This document shows positions 8,300 to 15,329 of a stretch of 29,111 nt of DNA, piece after piece. Origin of the DNA: an uncultured Clostridium sp. (lineage in GTDB: Bacteria; Bacillota; Clostridia; Oscillospirales; Acutalibacteraceae); the NCBI GenBank assembly GCA_934717555.1, contig CAKUYY010000015.1, positions 1 to 29,111 of the forward strand. The letters run 5' to 3'. Numbering within the stretch: position 1 is the first letter of the stretch; every line of letters begins with the position of its first letter. The notes beneath the pieces are model-generated. The model was not told the origin of the DNA. It made no database searches and saw only the letters and a list, made by a program, of their open reading frames with translations. The position numbers and the translations under genes were made by a program.

Positions 8300-8557
8300 A
8301 GATGGAGTATGTGATTGCTTTTTGAAAAAACATTGAAGATTTTCGGATAAAAAGTTGTTTTTTGGAAGAAAATATGGATTTTATTTTTTGTGTGATAAAA
8401 AATCACATATTACTGCGGGGAGGACAGGAATTTTTTTATCATTATTTAGATGCTTTTTTCATACGGTTTAGGATGCCAAAAAGACGAAAAATTCCTTTCG
8501 TTCTTCAAAGGGACGGCTTGGCCGTAGATACTTTTCGATATTATGCCGTTGGAATCG

Positions 8558-8586
8558 TTGATTCTAACGGATAAACGTGATAAAAT
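8558..8586 (+). promoter_or_regulatory. Promoter of the aminotransferase gene
   Basis: TTGATT (8558-8563), a 17-base spacer and TAAAAT (8581-8586) also carry a TGn extension. Transcription would begin near 8593. That is downstream of the in-frame upstream starts at 8543 and 8585, which supports translation beginning at 8639. Confidence 0.7.
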
Positions 8587-8638
8587 GATAAAGATTTCTA
8601 AAAATAGAAACAATTTTTCAATAGGTTGGTGTGAATGG

Positions 8639-9829
8639 ATGGAATATACTTTTTCTGATCGTGTACAAACATTGAAACCCTCTGCAATCCGTGAAATTTT
8701 TAAATATGCGGCAGATCCCAGCGTGGTTTCCCTGTCAGCGGGAAATCCCTCTCCCGAGGCTTTCCCCACAGAAGCTGTCCAGGAGATTTCTGCCAGGCTG
8801 CTAAAAGATCATCCCATTGACGCCCTGCAATACAGTGTTACAGAAGGATATGCGCCTTTGCGTGCACGCCTGAAGGCATATATGAAAGAGAATCACCAGA
8901 TTGGCAGGGAATTTGACGATTTGGTGATCACCGCCGGTGCGCAGCAGGTGATGGATCTTACTACAAAATCCCTTTGTAATGAGGGGGATGTGATCATTTG
9001 TGAGGCTCCCAGCTTTATTGGTTCCTTAAACTCCTTCCGTTCTTACAAAGTAAGGTTGCACGGCGTACCTATGGAGGAGGACGGCATGGATATGGCCGCC
9101 CTAGAACAGGCTCTGAAAGATGAGCCCCGCGCCCGGTTTATCTATACCATCCCCAATTTCCAGAATCCTTCTGGCATCACCATGAGTTTGGAGAAAAGGA
9201 AAAAGCTGTATGAGCTGGCCAAGCAGTACGGCGTTATGATCCTGGAAGATAACCCGTATGGAGACCTGCGTTTTGAAGGGGAAAATATTCCTTCCATCAA
9301 ATCGTTTGATGAAGAGGGGATTGTGGTTTATGCAGGAACCTTTTCCAAGATACTGGCCCCCGGCATGCGTGTAGGATACGCTATCGCGCCGTCCCCAGTC
9401 ATCCAGAAGATTGTTGTTTGCAAACAGGGCGCTGACGTCCATACCAATATCTGGTCCCAGATCGTGGCGGATGAATTTATGGCTCAGTATGATTTTAATG
9501 CCCATTTATCCATGCTGCGGGAGCTGTACAGGAAAAAGGCCCATTACTGCATGGAGCTGCTGGATCAGCACTTAGTACCCAATAAGATCACCTATAGCCC
9601 GATCCAGGGTGGATTATTCCTCTGGTGCCGCTTGCCGGACGGCGTGGATATGCCGGACTTCTGTAAACAAGCTGTGCTGCGGAAAGTCTGTGTGGTTCCC
9701 GGGAACGCCTTTTTGACGGATGAAAGTGAGCCATGTCAGTGCTTCCGGATTAATTTCTCCACTCCTACCGATGAACAGCTGGAAAAGGGAATCCGTATTT
9801 TGGGACAGCTGGCAAAAGAAATCCTGTAA
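8639..9829 (+). CDS. PLP-dependent class I/II aminotransferase (2-aminoadipate/LysN-like group)
   Basis: Transfers an amino group between an amino acid and a 2-oxoacid. The 396-residue protein has the fold type I layout: SLSAGNPSPEAFP near the N-terminus, YTIPNFQNPSG, EDNPYGDLRF, and YAGTFSKILAPGMRVGY with the PLP Lys at residue 237. It resembles the stand-alone relatives of MocR aminotransferase domains (LysN, kynurenine/2-aminoadipate aminotransferases); the substrate cannot be read from sequence. Start 8639 (MEYTF) fits the family N-terminus and the promoter, although its ribosome site (AGGTTGG region) is weak. trpS follows 53 bases later with no terminator between, so the two are probably co-transcribed. 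A tryptophan or aromatic link is possible but unproven. Confidence 0.88.
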   Translation: MEYTFSDRVQTLKPSAIREIFKYAADPSVVSLSAGNPSPEAFPTEAVQEISARLLKDHPIDALQYSVTEGYAPLRARLKAYMKENHQIGREFDDLVITAGAQQVMDLTTKSLCNEGDVIICEAPSFIGSLNSFRSYKVRLHGVPMEEDGMDMAALEQALKDEPRARFIYTIPNFQNPSGITMSLEKRKKLYELAKQYGVMILEDNPYGDLRFEGENIPSIKSFDEEGIVVYAGTFSKILAPGMRVGYAIAPSPVIQKIVVCKQGADVHTNIWSQIVADEFMAQYDFNAHLSMLRELYRKKAHYCMELLDQHLVPNKITYSPIQGGLFLWCRLPDGVDMPDFCKQAVLRKVCVVPGNAFLTDESEPCQCFRINFSTPTDEQLEKGIRILGQLAKEIL

Positions 9830-9882
9830 AAAAGAAAACTGATTGAGAAAAAATAACCTTCCGTAAAAGGAGCTTGATACAA

Positions 9883-10908
9883 ATGGAACCTACCAATGTT
9901 TCCGCGCCCGAGCGGAAAAAAGTGATATTCAGCGCCATTCAGCCCAGCGGGACCATTACCTTAGGAAACTACTTGGGCGCCATCAAAAACTGGGTGGCGT
10001 TGCAGGATGAGTACCGTTGCATCTTTGCCCTGGCCGATCTGCACACCATCACAGTGCGGCAGGAACCCGCTAAATTTCGCCAAAACGCCATGCAGGCGTA
10101 TGCGCTGTTGCTGGCCTGCGGCATAGACTTAGAAAAAAGCCTGTTTTTTATCCAAAGCCATGTGCACACCCATGCGGAACTGGCATGGGTGCTCAATTGT
10201 TACACCCAGTTTGGGGAGCTGTCCCGGATGACCCAGTTTAAAGACAAATCCGCAACGCATGCGGATAACGTCAATGCGGGGCTGTTTACGTATCCCAGCC
10301 TGATGGCGGCGGATATCCTGCTTTATCAGGCGGACCTGGTGCCGGTGGGAGCGGATCAAAAACAGCATTTGGAACTGACCCGCAATATTGCGACCCGTTT
10401 TAATGGGATTTATGGGAACACGTTCCAGATACCCGATCCTTATATTCCAAAAACAGGGGCGCGCATCATGTCTCTGCAAGATCCCACCAGGAAAATGTCA
10501 AAATCGGATGAGAATGTCAATGCCTGGATAGCGGTGCTGGATAAACCGGAAGACATTATGAAAAAATTTAAACGCGCCGTGACCGACAGTGAGGCCCGCG
10601 TGCACTATGCGGAAGGGAAAGACGGGATCAACAATCTGATGGGAATCTATTCCACCATGACCGGCAAGACTTATGAAGAGATAGAACGGGAGTTTGATGG
10701 GAAAGGATACGGGGATTTCAAAGTAGCGGTGGCAGAATCGGTGATTGAGAACCTGCGTCCGGTACAGGAACGCTATCAGCAATTGATCCAGGATAAAGCT
10801 TATCTAGAGAAATGTTACACAGAGAGTGCTCAGGTTGCCTTGAAAATTTCCCAAAGAACATTGGATAAGGCTATGAAAAAAATAGGCTTTATCAAAAAAG
10901 GTTTTTAA
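9883..10908 (+). CDS. trpS: Tryptophanyl-tRNA synthetase
   Basis: Charges tRNA-Trp with tryptophan. It is a class I synthetase of 341 residues, the normal bacterial length. The HIGH-equivalent region appears as SGTITLGNYLGA after FSAIQPSG, and the KMSKS loop as RKMSKSDEN. Other family segments are ALADLHTIT, FTYPSLMAADILLY and VPVGADQKQHLELTRN. I choose ATG 9883 because AAAAGGAG at 9865-9872 is correctly spaced for it; the TTG at 9874 would be almost on top of the ribosome site. No T-box leader is seen. It lies downstream of the aminotransferase and ends at a terminator. Confidence 0.96.
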   Translation: MEPTNVSAPERKKVIFSAIQPSGTITLGNYLGAIKNWVALQDEYRCIFALADLHTITVRQEPAKFRQNAMQAYALLLACGIDLEKSLFFIQSHVHTHAELAWVLNCYTQFGELSRMTQFKDKSATHADNVNAGLFTYPSLMAADILLYQADLVPVGADQKQHLELTRNIATRFNGIYGNTFQIPDPYIPKTGARIMSLQDPTRKMSKSDENVNAWIAVLDKPEDIMKKFKRAVTDSEARVHYAEGKDGINNLMGIYSTMTGKTYEEIEREFDGKGYGDFKVAVAESVIENLRPVQERYQQLIQDKAYLEKCYTESAQVALKISQRTLDKAMKKIGFIKKGF

Positions 10909-10920
10909 AATAGATGAAGG

Positions 10921-10961
10921 AAAAACTCCCATGCGGAACAGATACCGCACGGGAGTTTTTT
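10921..10961. terminator. Terminator downstream of trpS, usable from both strands
   Basis: Arms 10921-10936 and 10945-10960 pair over 16 positions with one A-C mismatch around an 8-base loop. Outer A5 and T6 runs make it a plausible terminator in both directions. It would also end a minus-strand transcript from the SnoaL-like gene, about 200 bases past that gene's stop. Confidence 0.85.
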
Positions 10962-11020
10962 GACACAGGATAGGAAATATGTGAAAAATTGTTACTATAA
11001 AAAATGCTGAAGAAATTTTT

Positions 11021-11143
11021 TGTTATAATAGAATAGAAGAAAATGGGATGCAAACCCAAAAGGCAATTCGCTGGCGACATATTTGACAGTTGCCGGCCTG
11101 TCATTTTCAATCTTTATAACCTGGATAGCATCTCTATCACAGG
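11021..11143. ncRNA. Candidate structured RNA element in the trpS/SnoaL-like convergent gap
   Basis: On the plus strand an extended -10 (TGTTATAAT, 11021-11029) precedes a fold. An outer stem (11039-11045 with 11102-11108, 7 bp perfect) encloses a small GGG/CCC hairpin and a longer hairpin with GGCGAC/GTTGCC and AGGC/GCCT pairs. A second hairpin (11120-11128 with 11134-11143) has nine pairs and one bulged A. There is no good open frame with a ribosome site. It matches no riboswitch family I know; GGGATGCAAA only superficially recalls the cyclic-di-GMP-I motif. On the minus strand the same sequence would be the SnoaL-like gene's 3' UTR. Whether it is transcribed on either strand is unknown. 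Confidence 0.3.
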
Positions 11144-11156
11144 GGGAGCATTCTAC

Positions 11157-11549
11157 TTAGCCGTTGAGAAGGGCGGTCCCGTAGGAATTATCTATGGCGC
11201 ACAGCCATTTCCCCTTTATCTTTCTGTATACATAAGTTGCGCGGCGTTCATTGGGATATTCGCTATCCTGTTTGTTTTCAGATTCCACAAAGGTTTGGGA
11301 AAGGACCAGTACAGTGTCCCCGGTTTCTAACATGACCATGTTTCCCTGGGATGGGATCACAGAATTGTGAAAATAATTGGAGATTTTTATAAAAGCTTGC
11401 TTAATCTCTTCTTTTCCATGGGCTTCCAGTCCGGGACGCAGGACAAGCACGGCGTCGTCTGTATAAAAATTGACAAGGTCATCAAATCTTTCTTCTCTGA
11501 TAGCCTTGTCCGCCTGCTCAATTAATGTACGGATCATATGATATATCAT
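11157..11549 (-). CDS. SnoaL-like / DUF4440 (NTF2-fold) small protein
   Basis: The 130-residue protein has the cone-shaped NTF2-like pattern: an N-terminal helix pair (LIEQADKAIREERFDDLVNFY), the hallmark YTDDAVLVLRPG with HGKEEIKQAF, then a beta-rich C-terminal half ending in YRKIKGKWLCAIDNS. Such proteins include ketosteroid-isomerase-like enzymes and many uncharacterised ligand binders. No catalytic identity can be assigned. AAGGAGGA sits 6 bases upstream of the start and a sigma-A promoter lies just beyond. It is monocistronic on the minus strand, divergent from the DUF1273 gene. Confidence 0.82.
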   Translation of the reverse strand: MIYHMIRTLIEQADKAIREERFDDLVNFYTDDAVLVLRPGLEAHGKEEIKQAFIKISNYFHNSVIPSQGNMVMLETGDTVLVLSQTFVESENKQDSEYPNERRATYVYRKIKGKWLCAIDNSYGTALLNG

Positions 11550-11572
11550 TTTTATTCCTCCTTCTTAACATT

Positions 11573-11601
11573 ATATTAGCATGCTTTTAAGGGATTGTCA
11601 T
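11573..11601 (-). promoter_or_regulatory. Promoter of the SnoaL-like gene
   Basis: On the minus strand ATGACA (complement of 11596-11601) and TAATAT (complement of 11573-11578) are 17 bases apart. An overlapping TATAAT (11570-11575) is a second possible -10. Its position fits the minus-strand start at 11549. Confidence 0.55.
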
Positions 11602-11673
11602 TTTGAAAGTTCTTTATCAACATTTATTTTTTTAGTAAAAGGAGAAATCTCGACAGAAACCCCAGAAATTCTC

Positions 11674-11682
11674 TGCTATAAT
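11674..11682 (+). promoter_or_regulatory. Extended -10 promoter of the DUF1273 gene
   Basis: TGCTATAAT is an extended -10 element 54 bases before the start codon. No good -35 lies at 16-18 bases; TCGACA at 11650-11655 is 21 bases away. Confidence 0.5.
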
Positions 11683-11735
11683 GGCCAAAAGGAGGAAGAA
11701 GAGCTCTTAATTCGTTTAAAAAGGAGGAAGTTAAT

Positions 11736-12284
11736 ATGAAAATGGATACCGCAGTATGTTTTTCTGGATATCGGGAAGAAAAATTCCCTTTTGCCTTACA
11801 GGATGGAAACGTTCAGTACGAACAACTGAAAAAAGATCTTCTTTCCTCTGTGCTGGAAGCGGTAGAGGAAGGGTATGGAAATTTTTATACGGGGGCCTGT
11901 TATGGATTCGATATCCTGGCAGGGGAAATGGTGATCAAGGCTCGGGACGAATATGGTCTGCCTATCCGTTTGACATCAGTACTTCCCTTTGAAAACCAAG
12001 CGCAGCTATGGAAAGAATATTGGAGGGACCGTTATTATTCCATGCTGGAGTTTTCCGACCAGGTGGTTACCCTGCAAACACGTTATACCCGTGGCTGTTA
12101 CCAGCGGCGCAACCGCTATATGATAGAAAGAAGTGACCTGCTGATCTGTTATCATACCGGATGTCCAGGTGGGACCAGCCATACGGTATACGCGGCCATT
12201 CAGAATGGCTTGTATGTGGTGAATCTATGTAAAGACTTATTTATTGAGGAACCTTCTTTGCTTTACACCCTTTCGTTTTCGTGA
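11736..12284 (+). CDS. DUF1273 / YpsA-like SLOG-fold protein
   Basis: The 182-residue protein shows the SLOG (SMF/DprA-LOG) Rossmann-like features of DUF1273: CFSGYR at the start, FYTGACYGFDILAGE, TSVLPFENQAQLW, RNRYMIERSDLLICYHTG and CPGGTSHTVYAA. SLOG domains are thought to bind nucleotide-type ligands, and B. subtilis YpsA is a relative linked to division and stress phenotypes. The exact ligand here is unknown. ATG 11736 is preceded by AAGGAGG with good spacing. It is monocistronic, with its own extended -10 promoter and a terminator after it. I see no partner gene of the kind found in SLOG-containing conflict systems. Confidence 0.82.
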   Translation: MKMDTAVCFSGYREEKFPFALQDGNVQYEQLKKDLLSSVLEAVEEGYGNFYTGACYGFDILAGEMVIKARDEYGLPIRLTSVLPFENQAQLWKEYWRDRYYSMLEFSDQVVTLQTRYTRGCYQRRNRYMIERSDLLICYHTGCPGGTSHTVYAAIQNGLYVVNLCKDLFIEEPSLLYTLSFS

Positions 12285-12357
12285 AAAATGTAGAAAATAC
12301 AGATTTATTTTATAAATGTTCATATAAAATCCATAAAGATTATACATAATGCACAAA

Positions 12358-12399
12358 GCGCCCCGGATGTTATTGTTATCCGGGGCGAAAATTTTTTAA
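12358..12399 (+). terminator. Terminator downstream of the DUF1273 gene
   Basis: A perfect GC-rich 10-bp stem (12359-12368 with 12378-12387) and a 9-base loop are followed by AAAATTTTTTAA. It lies 75 bases after the stop codon. Confidence 0.8.
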
Positions 12400-12412
12400 T
12401 GGAAGATTTCTA

Positions 12413-12441
12413 TTGAAATCTATGTGCATATACGCTATAAT
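12413..12441 (+). promoter_or_regulatory. Promoter of the EF-G-like gene
   Basis: TTGAAA (12413-12418) and TATAAT (12436-12441) are separated by 17 bases. The leader of about 70 bases ends in a small hairpin (TTGCC 12485-12489 with GGCAA 12496-12500) just before the ribosome site. Confidence 0.75.
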
Positions 12442-12518
12442 TATTTAGTAAACAATGTGACAATTGTATTAATTGTATTATAAATTGCCTTTACGGGCAA
12501 ATGAAAGGGGTTCAACAA

Positions 12519-14591
12519 GTGAAACAGTATCATGCGAAAAATATTCTCAATGTCGCCCTGGCAGGGCATAGCGGGGCCGGAAAGACATCTCTGGCAGAAA
12601 GCATGCTGTACCTGGCGGGAGCAGCGGATAGATTAGGCAAGATTTCCGACGGAAATACAATTTGCGATTTCGATCCGGAAGAGGTAAAAAGAAAAGCTTC
12701 TGTGGTAACGGCGGTAGCCCCGCTGGAGTGGAAGAATCGCAAGATTAATTTGATCGATACCCCCGGTCTGTTTGATTTTGAAGGCGGCGTCTGCGAGGGA
12801 ATGCGCGCGGCGGATTCCGTGCTTATCACTGTTTCTGGAAAATCCGGGGTTGCGGTAGGTACGGAAAAAGCTGTAAAGATGGCCAACAAACGCGGCCTTG
12901 CCAAGGTGTTTTTTGTGAATGGCCTATGTGATGAGAGCGCCAGGTTTTACCGTGTTTTTGAAAACTTGAAGGCGAGTTTTGGCCCATCGGTATGTCCGGT
13001 GGTAGTGCCTTTTATCGTGGATGGCCAGGCCAATTGTTACATCAATATCCTGGAATATAAAGCGTATTCTTATGCAAGCAATAAGGTGACAGAGGTTCCG
13101 ATGCCGGATATGGGAGACCGTCTGGACGGTTTGCGCACTGCTATTTATGAAGCTGTGGCGGAGACCAGCGACGAAATGTTTGAAAAATATTTCTCCGGCG
13201 AACCGTTTACCCCGGAAGAAATCATTATGGGTGTGAGCAACGGTGTAAAATCAGGAGCCATTACCCCAGTATTCTGTGGGGATGCCCAGACCACCTACGG
13301 TGTGGATCAACTGCTCAATGGTTTGACTTGGCTGCTTCCCAATGCGGAAGATAAGGCCGAGGAAATCGGTGTGGATCCAGACGGGAATCCGGTGGAAGTT
13401 GCGGTCAAAGAGGATGCAGCGCCTGTGGCTATTGTATTTAAGACAGTGGCGGATCCTTTTGTGGGGAAACTGTCTTACTTTAAAGTAGTTTCCGGTAAGA
13501 TTTCTCCAGAAACTCCTTTGATGAATATGCGTACCGGCAATGCCGAACGTATCAGCAAAGTACTTACCGTGCGGGGCAAGAAGCAGGAAGATGCCGGTAC
13601 CATAGTGGCCGGAGATATCGGTGCAGCCCCCAAATTGCAGAACACCAATACCGGGGATACACTGTGTTCTCCAGTTCGCAAAATTATTCTGGACCGGGTA
13701 GAATACCCAACCCCCTCTTTGTCCCTGGCAATAGCCCCTAAAACAAAGGGAGAGGACGATAAAGTGGCTCAGGGCCTATTCCGTTTGATGGAAGAGGATC
13801 CCACCATTAAGTTTGAGACCAACCAAGAGACCCACCAGATGGTTGTTTCCGGATTGGGAGAACAGCACTTGGACGTGGTGGTTTCTAAGCTAAAGAGTAA
13901 ATTCGGCGTAGAGGTAACGTTGCAGCAACCCCGTGTACCCTATCGTGAGACAATTCGCAAGAAAGTACAGGTACAAGGACGCCATAAGAAGCAGACTGGC
14001 GGTCATGGGCAGTTTGGCGATGTGTGGATTGAGTTTGAACCCTGTGAAAGCGAAGGGCTGGAATTTGGGGAGCGCGTAGTAGGAGGAGCTGTTCCCAAAG
14101 GGTTCTTCCCGGCGGTAGAAAAAGGGCTTCGTGAATGTATTCTCAAGGGCCCGCTGGCGGGATATCCTGTCGTGGGATTAAAAGCTACCCTATACGACGG
14201 TTCCTATCATCCTGTAGATTCTTCCGAAATGGCTTTTAAAATGGCGGCGACGATCGCTTATAAGAATGGGATGCCCCAGGCGAATCCAATCTTACTGGAG
14301 CCTATTGGTTCCCTGAAGGCTACTGTCCCGGATGCCAATATGGGAGATTTGATGGGAGAAGTCAATAAGCGCCGCGGCCGTATCCTGGGAATGTCACCCG
14401 GGGAAGATGGTATGCAGGTGGTAGAAGGGGAAGTCCCAATGGCAGAAATGGCGGACTTTGCTACCTTTATCCGCCAGGCCACCCAGGGACGCGGAAACTT
14501 TACCTTTACATTTGAATGTTATGAGGAGGCTCCTGCGCAAGTGGCCCAAAAGGTCATTGAAGAAGCAAAGTCCAAGGGTGAAGTGGATTAA
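12519..14591 (+). CDS. Elongation factor G-like translational GTPase with altered G3 and G4 motifs
   Basis: The 690-residue protein spans all EF-G domains: GTPase (G1 GHSGAGKTS, residues 16-24), domain II, domain III, domain IV (GGHGQFGDVWIEFEP; DGSYHPVDSSEMAFK) and domain V (MGDLMGEVNKRRGRILGM). It belongs to the EF-G-like (EF-G2) paralogues, not the main fusA. G3 is Asp80-Thr-Pro-Gly-Leu84-Phe-Asp-Phe, where canonical EF-G has catalytic His after PGly. G4, normally NKxD, reads Asn134-Gly-Leu-Cys-Asp138, with no Lys and one extra residue. Weakened guanine specificity or hydrolysis is inferred. I prefer GTG 12519, with AAAGGGG 8 bases upstream and a family-like N-terminus, over ATG 12501. Monocistronic between a promoter and a terminator. 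Confidence 0.88.
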   Translation: MKQYHAKNILNVALAGHSGAGKTSLAESMLYLAGAADRLGKISDGNTICDFDPEEVKRKASVVTAVAPLEWKNRKINLIDTPGLFDFEGGVCEGMRAADSVLITVSGKSGVAVGTEKAVKMANKRGLAKVFFVNGLCDESARFYRVFENLKASFGPSVCPVVVPFIVDGQANCYINILEYKAYSYASNKVTEVPMPDMGDRLDGLRTAIYEAVAETSDEMFEKYFSGEPFTPEEIIMGVSNGVKSGAITPVFCGDAQTTYGVDQLLNGLTWLLPNAEDKAEEIGVDPDGNPVEVAVKEDAAPVAIVFKTVADPFVGKLSYFKVVSGKISPETPLMNMRTGNAERISKVLTVRGKKQEDAGTIVAGDIGAAPKLQNTNTGDTLCSPVRKIILDRVEYPTPSLSLAIAPKTKGEDDKVAQGLFRLMEEDPTIKFETNQETHQMVVSGLGEQHLDVVVSKLKSKFGVEVTLQQPRVPYRETIRKKVQVQGRHKKQTGGHGQFGDVWIEFEPCESEGLEFGERVVGGAVPKGFFPAVEKGLRECILKGPLAGYPVVGLKATLYDGSYHPVDSSEMAFKMAATIAYKNGMPQANPILLEPIGSLKATVPDANMGDLMGEVNKRRGRILGMSPGEDGMQVVEGEVPMAEMADFATFIRQATQGRGNFTFTFECYEEAPAQVAQKVIEEAKSKGEVD

Positions 14592-14608
14592 AAAATAAAA
14601 ACAAAAGG

Positions 14609-14645
14609 AAAGAACCTTCCCATTTTGGCGGGAAGGTTCTTTTGT
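14609..14645. terminator. Bidirectional terminator between the EF-G-like gene and the lipoprotein gene
   Basis: A perfect 12-bp stem (14610-14621 with 14630-14641) and 8-base loop are followed by T-rich sequence on the plus strand. On the minus strand T-rich sequence also follows, so it suits both converging genes. Confidence 0.85.
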
Positions 14646-14669
14646 TATTATTTTTAAAATTTACTATCG

Positions 14670-15188
14670 TTAAGATTGCACGGAAGCGGTAACGTCTGAG
14701 GAAGAGGAATCAGGATGGATATCCAGCTGCCGGTTGGCTTCCGCAAAGACTTTATCGATATCATTAATTGTGGTTTCCAAATCCAGGAATGTGGGGAGGG
14801 CTTCATGGATAGAAGTGGGATCGTCCCCTAAAACACCGGCCACCATGCGTTCCCTCAGGCCATTTTCATTGATGGCGTCAAAGTCGATATAGATATCTAG
14901 AAGGTCGGTATTATTGCTGTTTTTGATGTACGTAATTTTATAGATCACAGTAGTTTCCGGATTGCGCAGACCTTCCTGTAAGACTTTGATAGCTTCCACG
15001 GCGGTTTGTTCCTGAGGTGTAAAATCATTCGGGGAATAAGAAGCGGCAGACTCCGCTTCTTCCGCGGATATACCCGAAGTCTCCCGGGAAACATTTTGTC
15101 CATAAAAATCCGGGTTGGAACAGCCGAATAGGAACAAACAGCTTACCAGAAGCACGGTTCCGCAGAGAAGTAGCTTATACTTTTTCAT
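14670..15188 (-). CDS. Putative lipoprotein of unknown function
   Basis: The 172-residue product begins with MKKYK, a hydrophobic stretch and a lipobox ending LFGC (Cys at residue 23), so it should be lipid-anchored outside the membrane. The mature part starts with a low-complexity, Ser/Glu-rich linker, then a region predicted as mixed helix and strand (QEQTAVEAIKVLQEGL; VIYKITYIKN; DIYIDFDAINENG), and ends in a Ser-rich tail. I recognise no family. AAGGAAGGA precedes the start and a good promoter lies upstream. It is divergent from the SNF transporter gene, with back-to-back promoters, so the two may share regulation. Confidence 0.82.
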   Translation of the reverse strand: MKKYKLLLCGTVLLVSCLFLFGCSNPDFYGQNVSRETSGISAEEAESAASYSPNDFTPQEQTAVEAIKVLQEGLRNPETTVIYKITYIKNSNNTDLLDIYIDFDAINENGLRERMVAGVLGDDPTSIHEALPTFLDLETTINDIDKVFAEANRQLDIHPDSSSSDVTASVQS

Positions 15189-15231
15189 AGAATCCTTCCT
15201 TTTTATTATGGTTCAGTCATGGAATACTATT

Positions 15232-15260
15232 ACTATACTAGAAACCAGAAAATTTGTAAA
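15232..15260 (-). promoter_or_regulatory. Promoter of the lipoprotein gene
   Basis: On the minus strand TTTACA (complement of 15255-15260) and TATAGT (complement of 15232-15237) are 17 bases apart. It lies back to back with the plus-strand promoter at 15269-15297, leaving only 8 bases between the two -35 elements. Confidence 0.6.
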
Positions 15261-15268
15261 CTTTTGTT

Positions 15269-15297
15269 TTGTTATTTTGCGCGAAATATGATATTCT
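15269..15297 (+). promoter_or_regulatory. Promoter of the SNF-family transporter gene
   Basis: TTGTTA (15269-15274) and TATTCT (15292-15297) are 17 bases apart. Transcription would begin near 15304, giving a short leader to the TTG start at 15330. Confidence 0.5.
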
Positions 15298-15329
15298 ATT
15301 AAAAAACAGTGAATAAGGTGGGTATAGTT

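Larger units (their letters stand above)
8254..8638. other. 385-base divergent intergenic region
   Basis: This AT-rich gap separates the minus-strand VTC gene from the plus-strand aminotransferase. It holds the VTC ribosome site (8256-8266), the inverted repeat at 8279-8299, a second inverted repeat TGTGAT-N5-ATCACA at 8391-8407, and the aminotransferase promoter at 8558-8586. Short open frames inside it lack ribosome sites and recognisable content. I see no convincing minus-strand promoter and no T-box or riboswitch. Confidence 0.6.

Noticed and set aside
8391..8407. CRP-binding site
   Set aside because: The arms resemble TGTGA and TCACA, but the spacing between them is seven bases instead of six. 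It is kept only as an operator-like repeat.
8639..9882. T-box leader controlling the aminotransferase or trpS
   Set aside because: No specifier stem, no T-box sequence of the GGGTGGNACCGCG type, and no antiterminator/terminator pair upstream of either gene.
11039..11108. Cyclic-di-GMP-I (GEMM) riboswitch
   Set aside because: GGGATGCAAA recalls part of the motif, but the 5' GGCAAACC strand, the GAAA tetraloop and the second conserved stem are missing, and no plus-strand gene follows.
11141..11200. TPP-riboswitch-like GGGGGAGC followed by TTGAGA
   Set aside because: Part of it is coding sequence of the minus-strand gene, and the rest of the THI element is absent.
11043..11330. 95-codon plus-strand frame overlapping the SnoaL-like gene
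   Set aside because: No ribosome site; over half is antisense to a convincing NTF2-fold gene. The non-overlapping part is better explained as a structured element.
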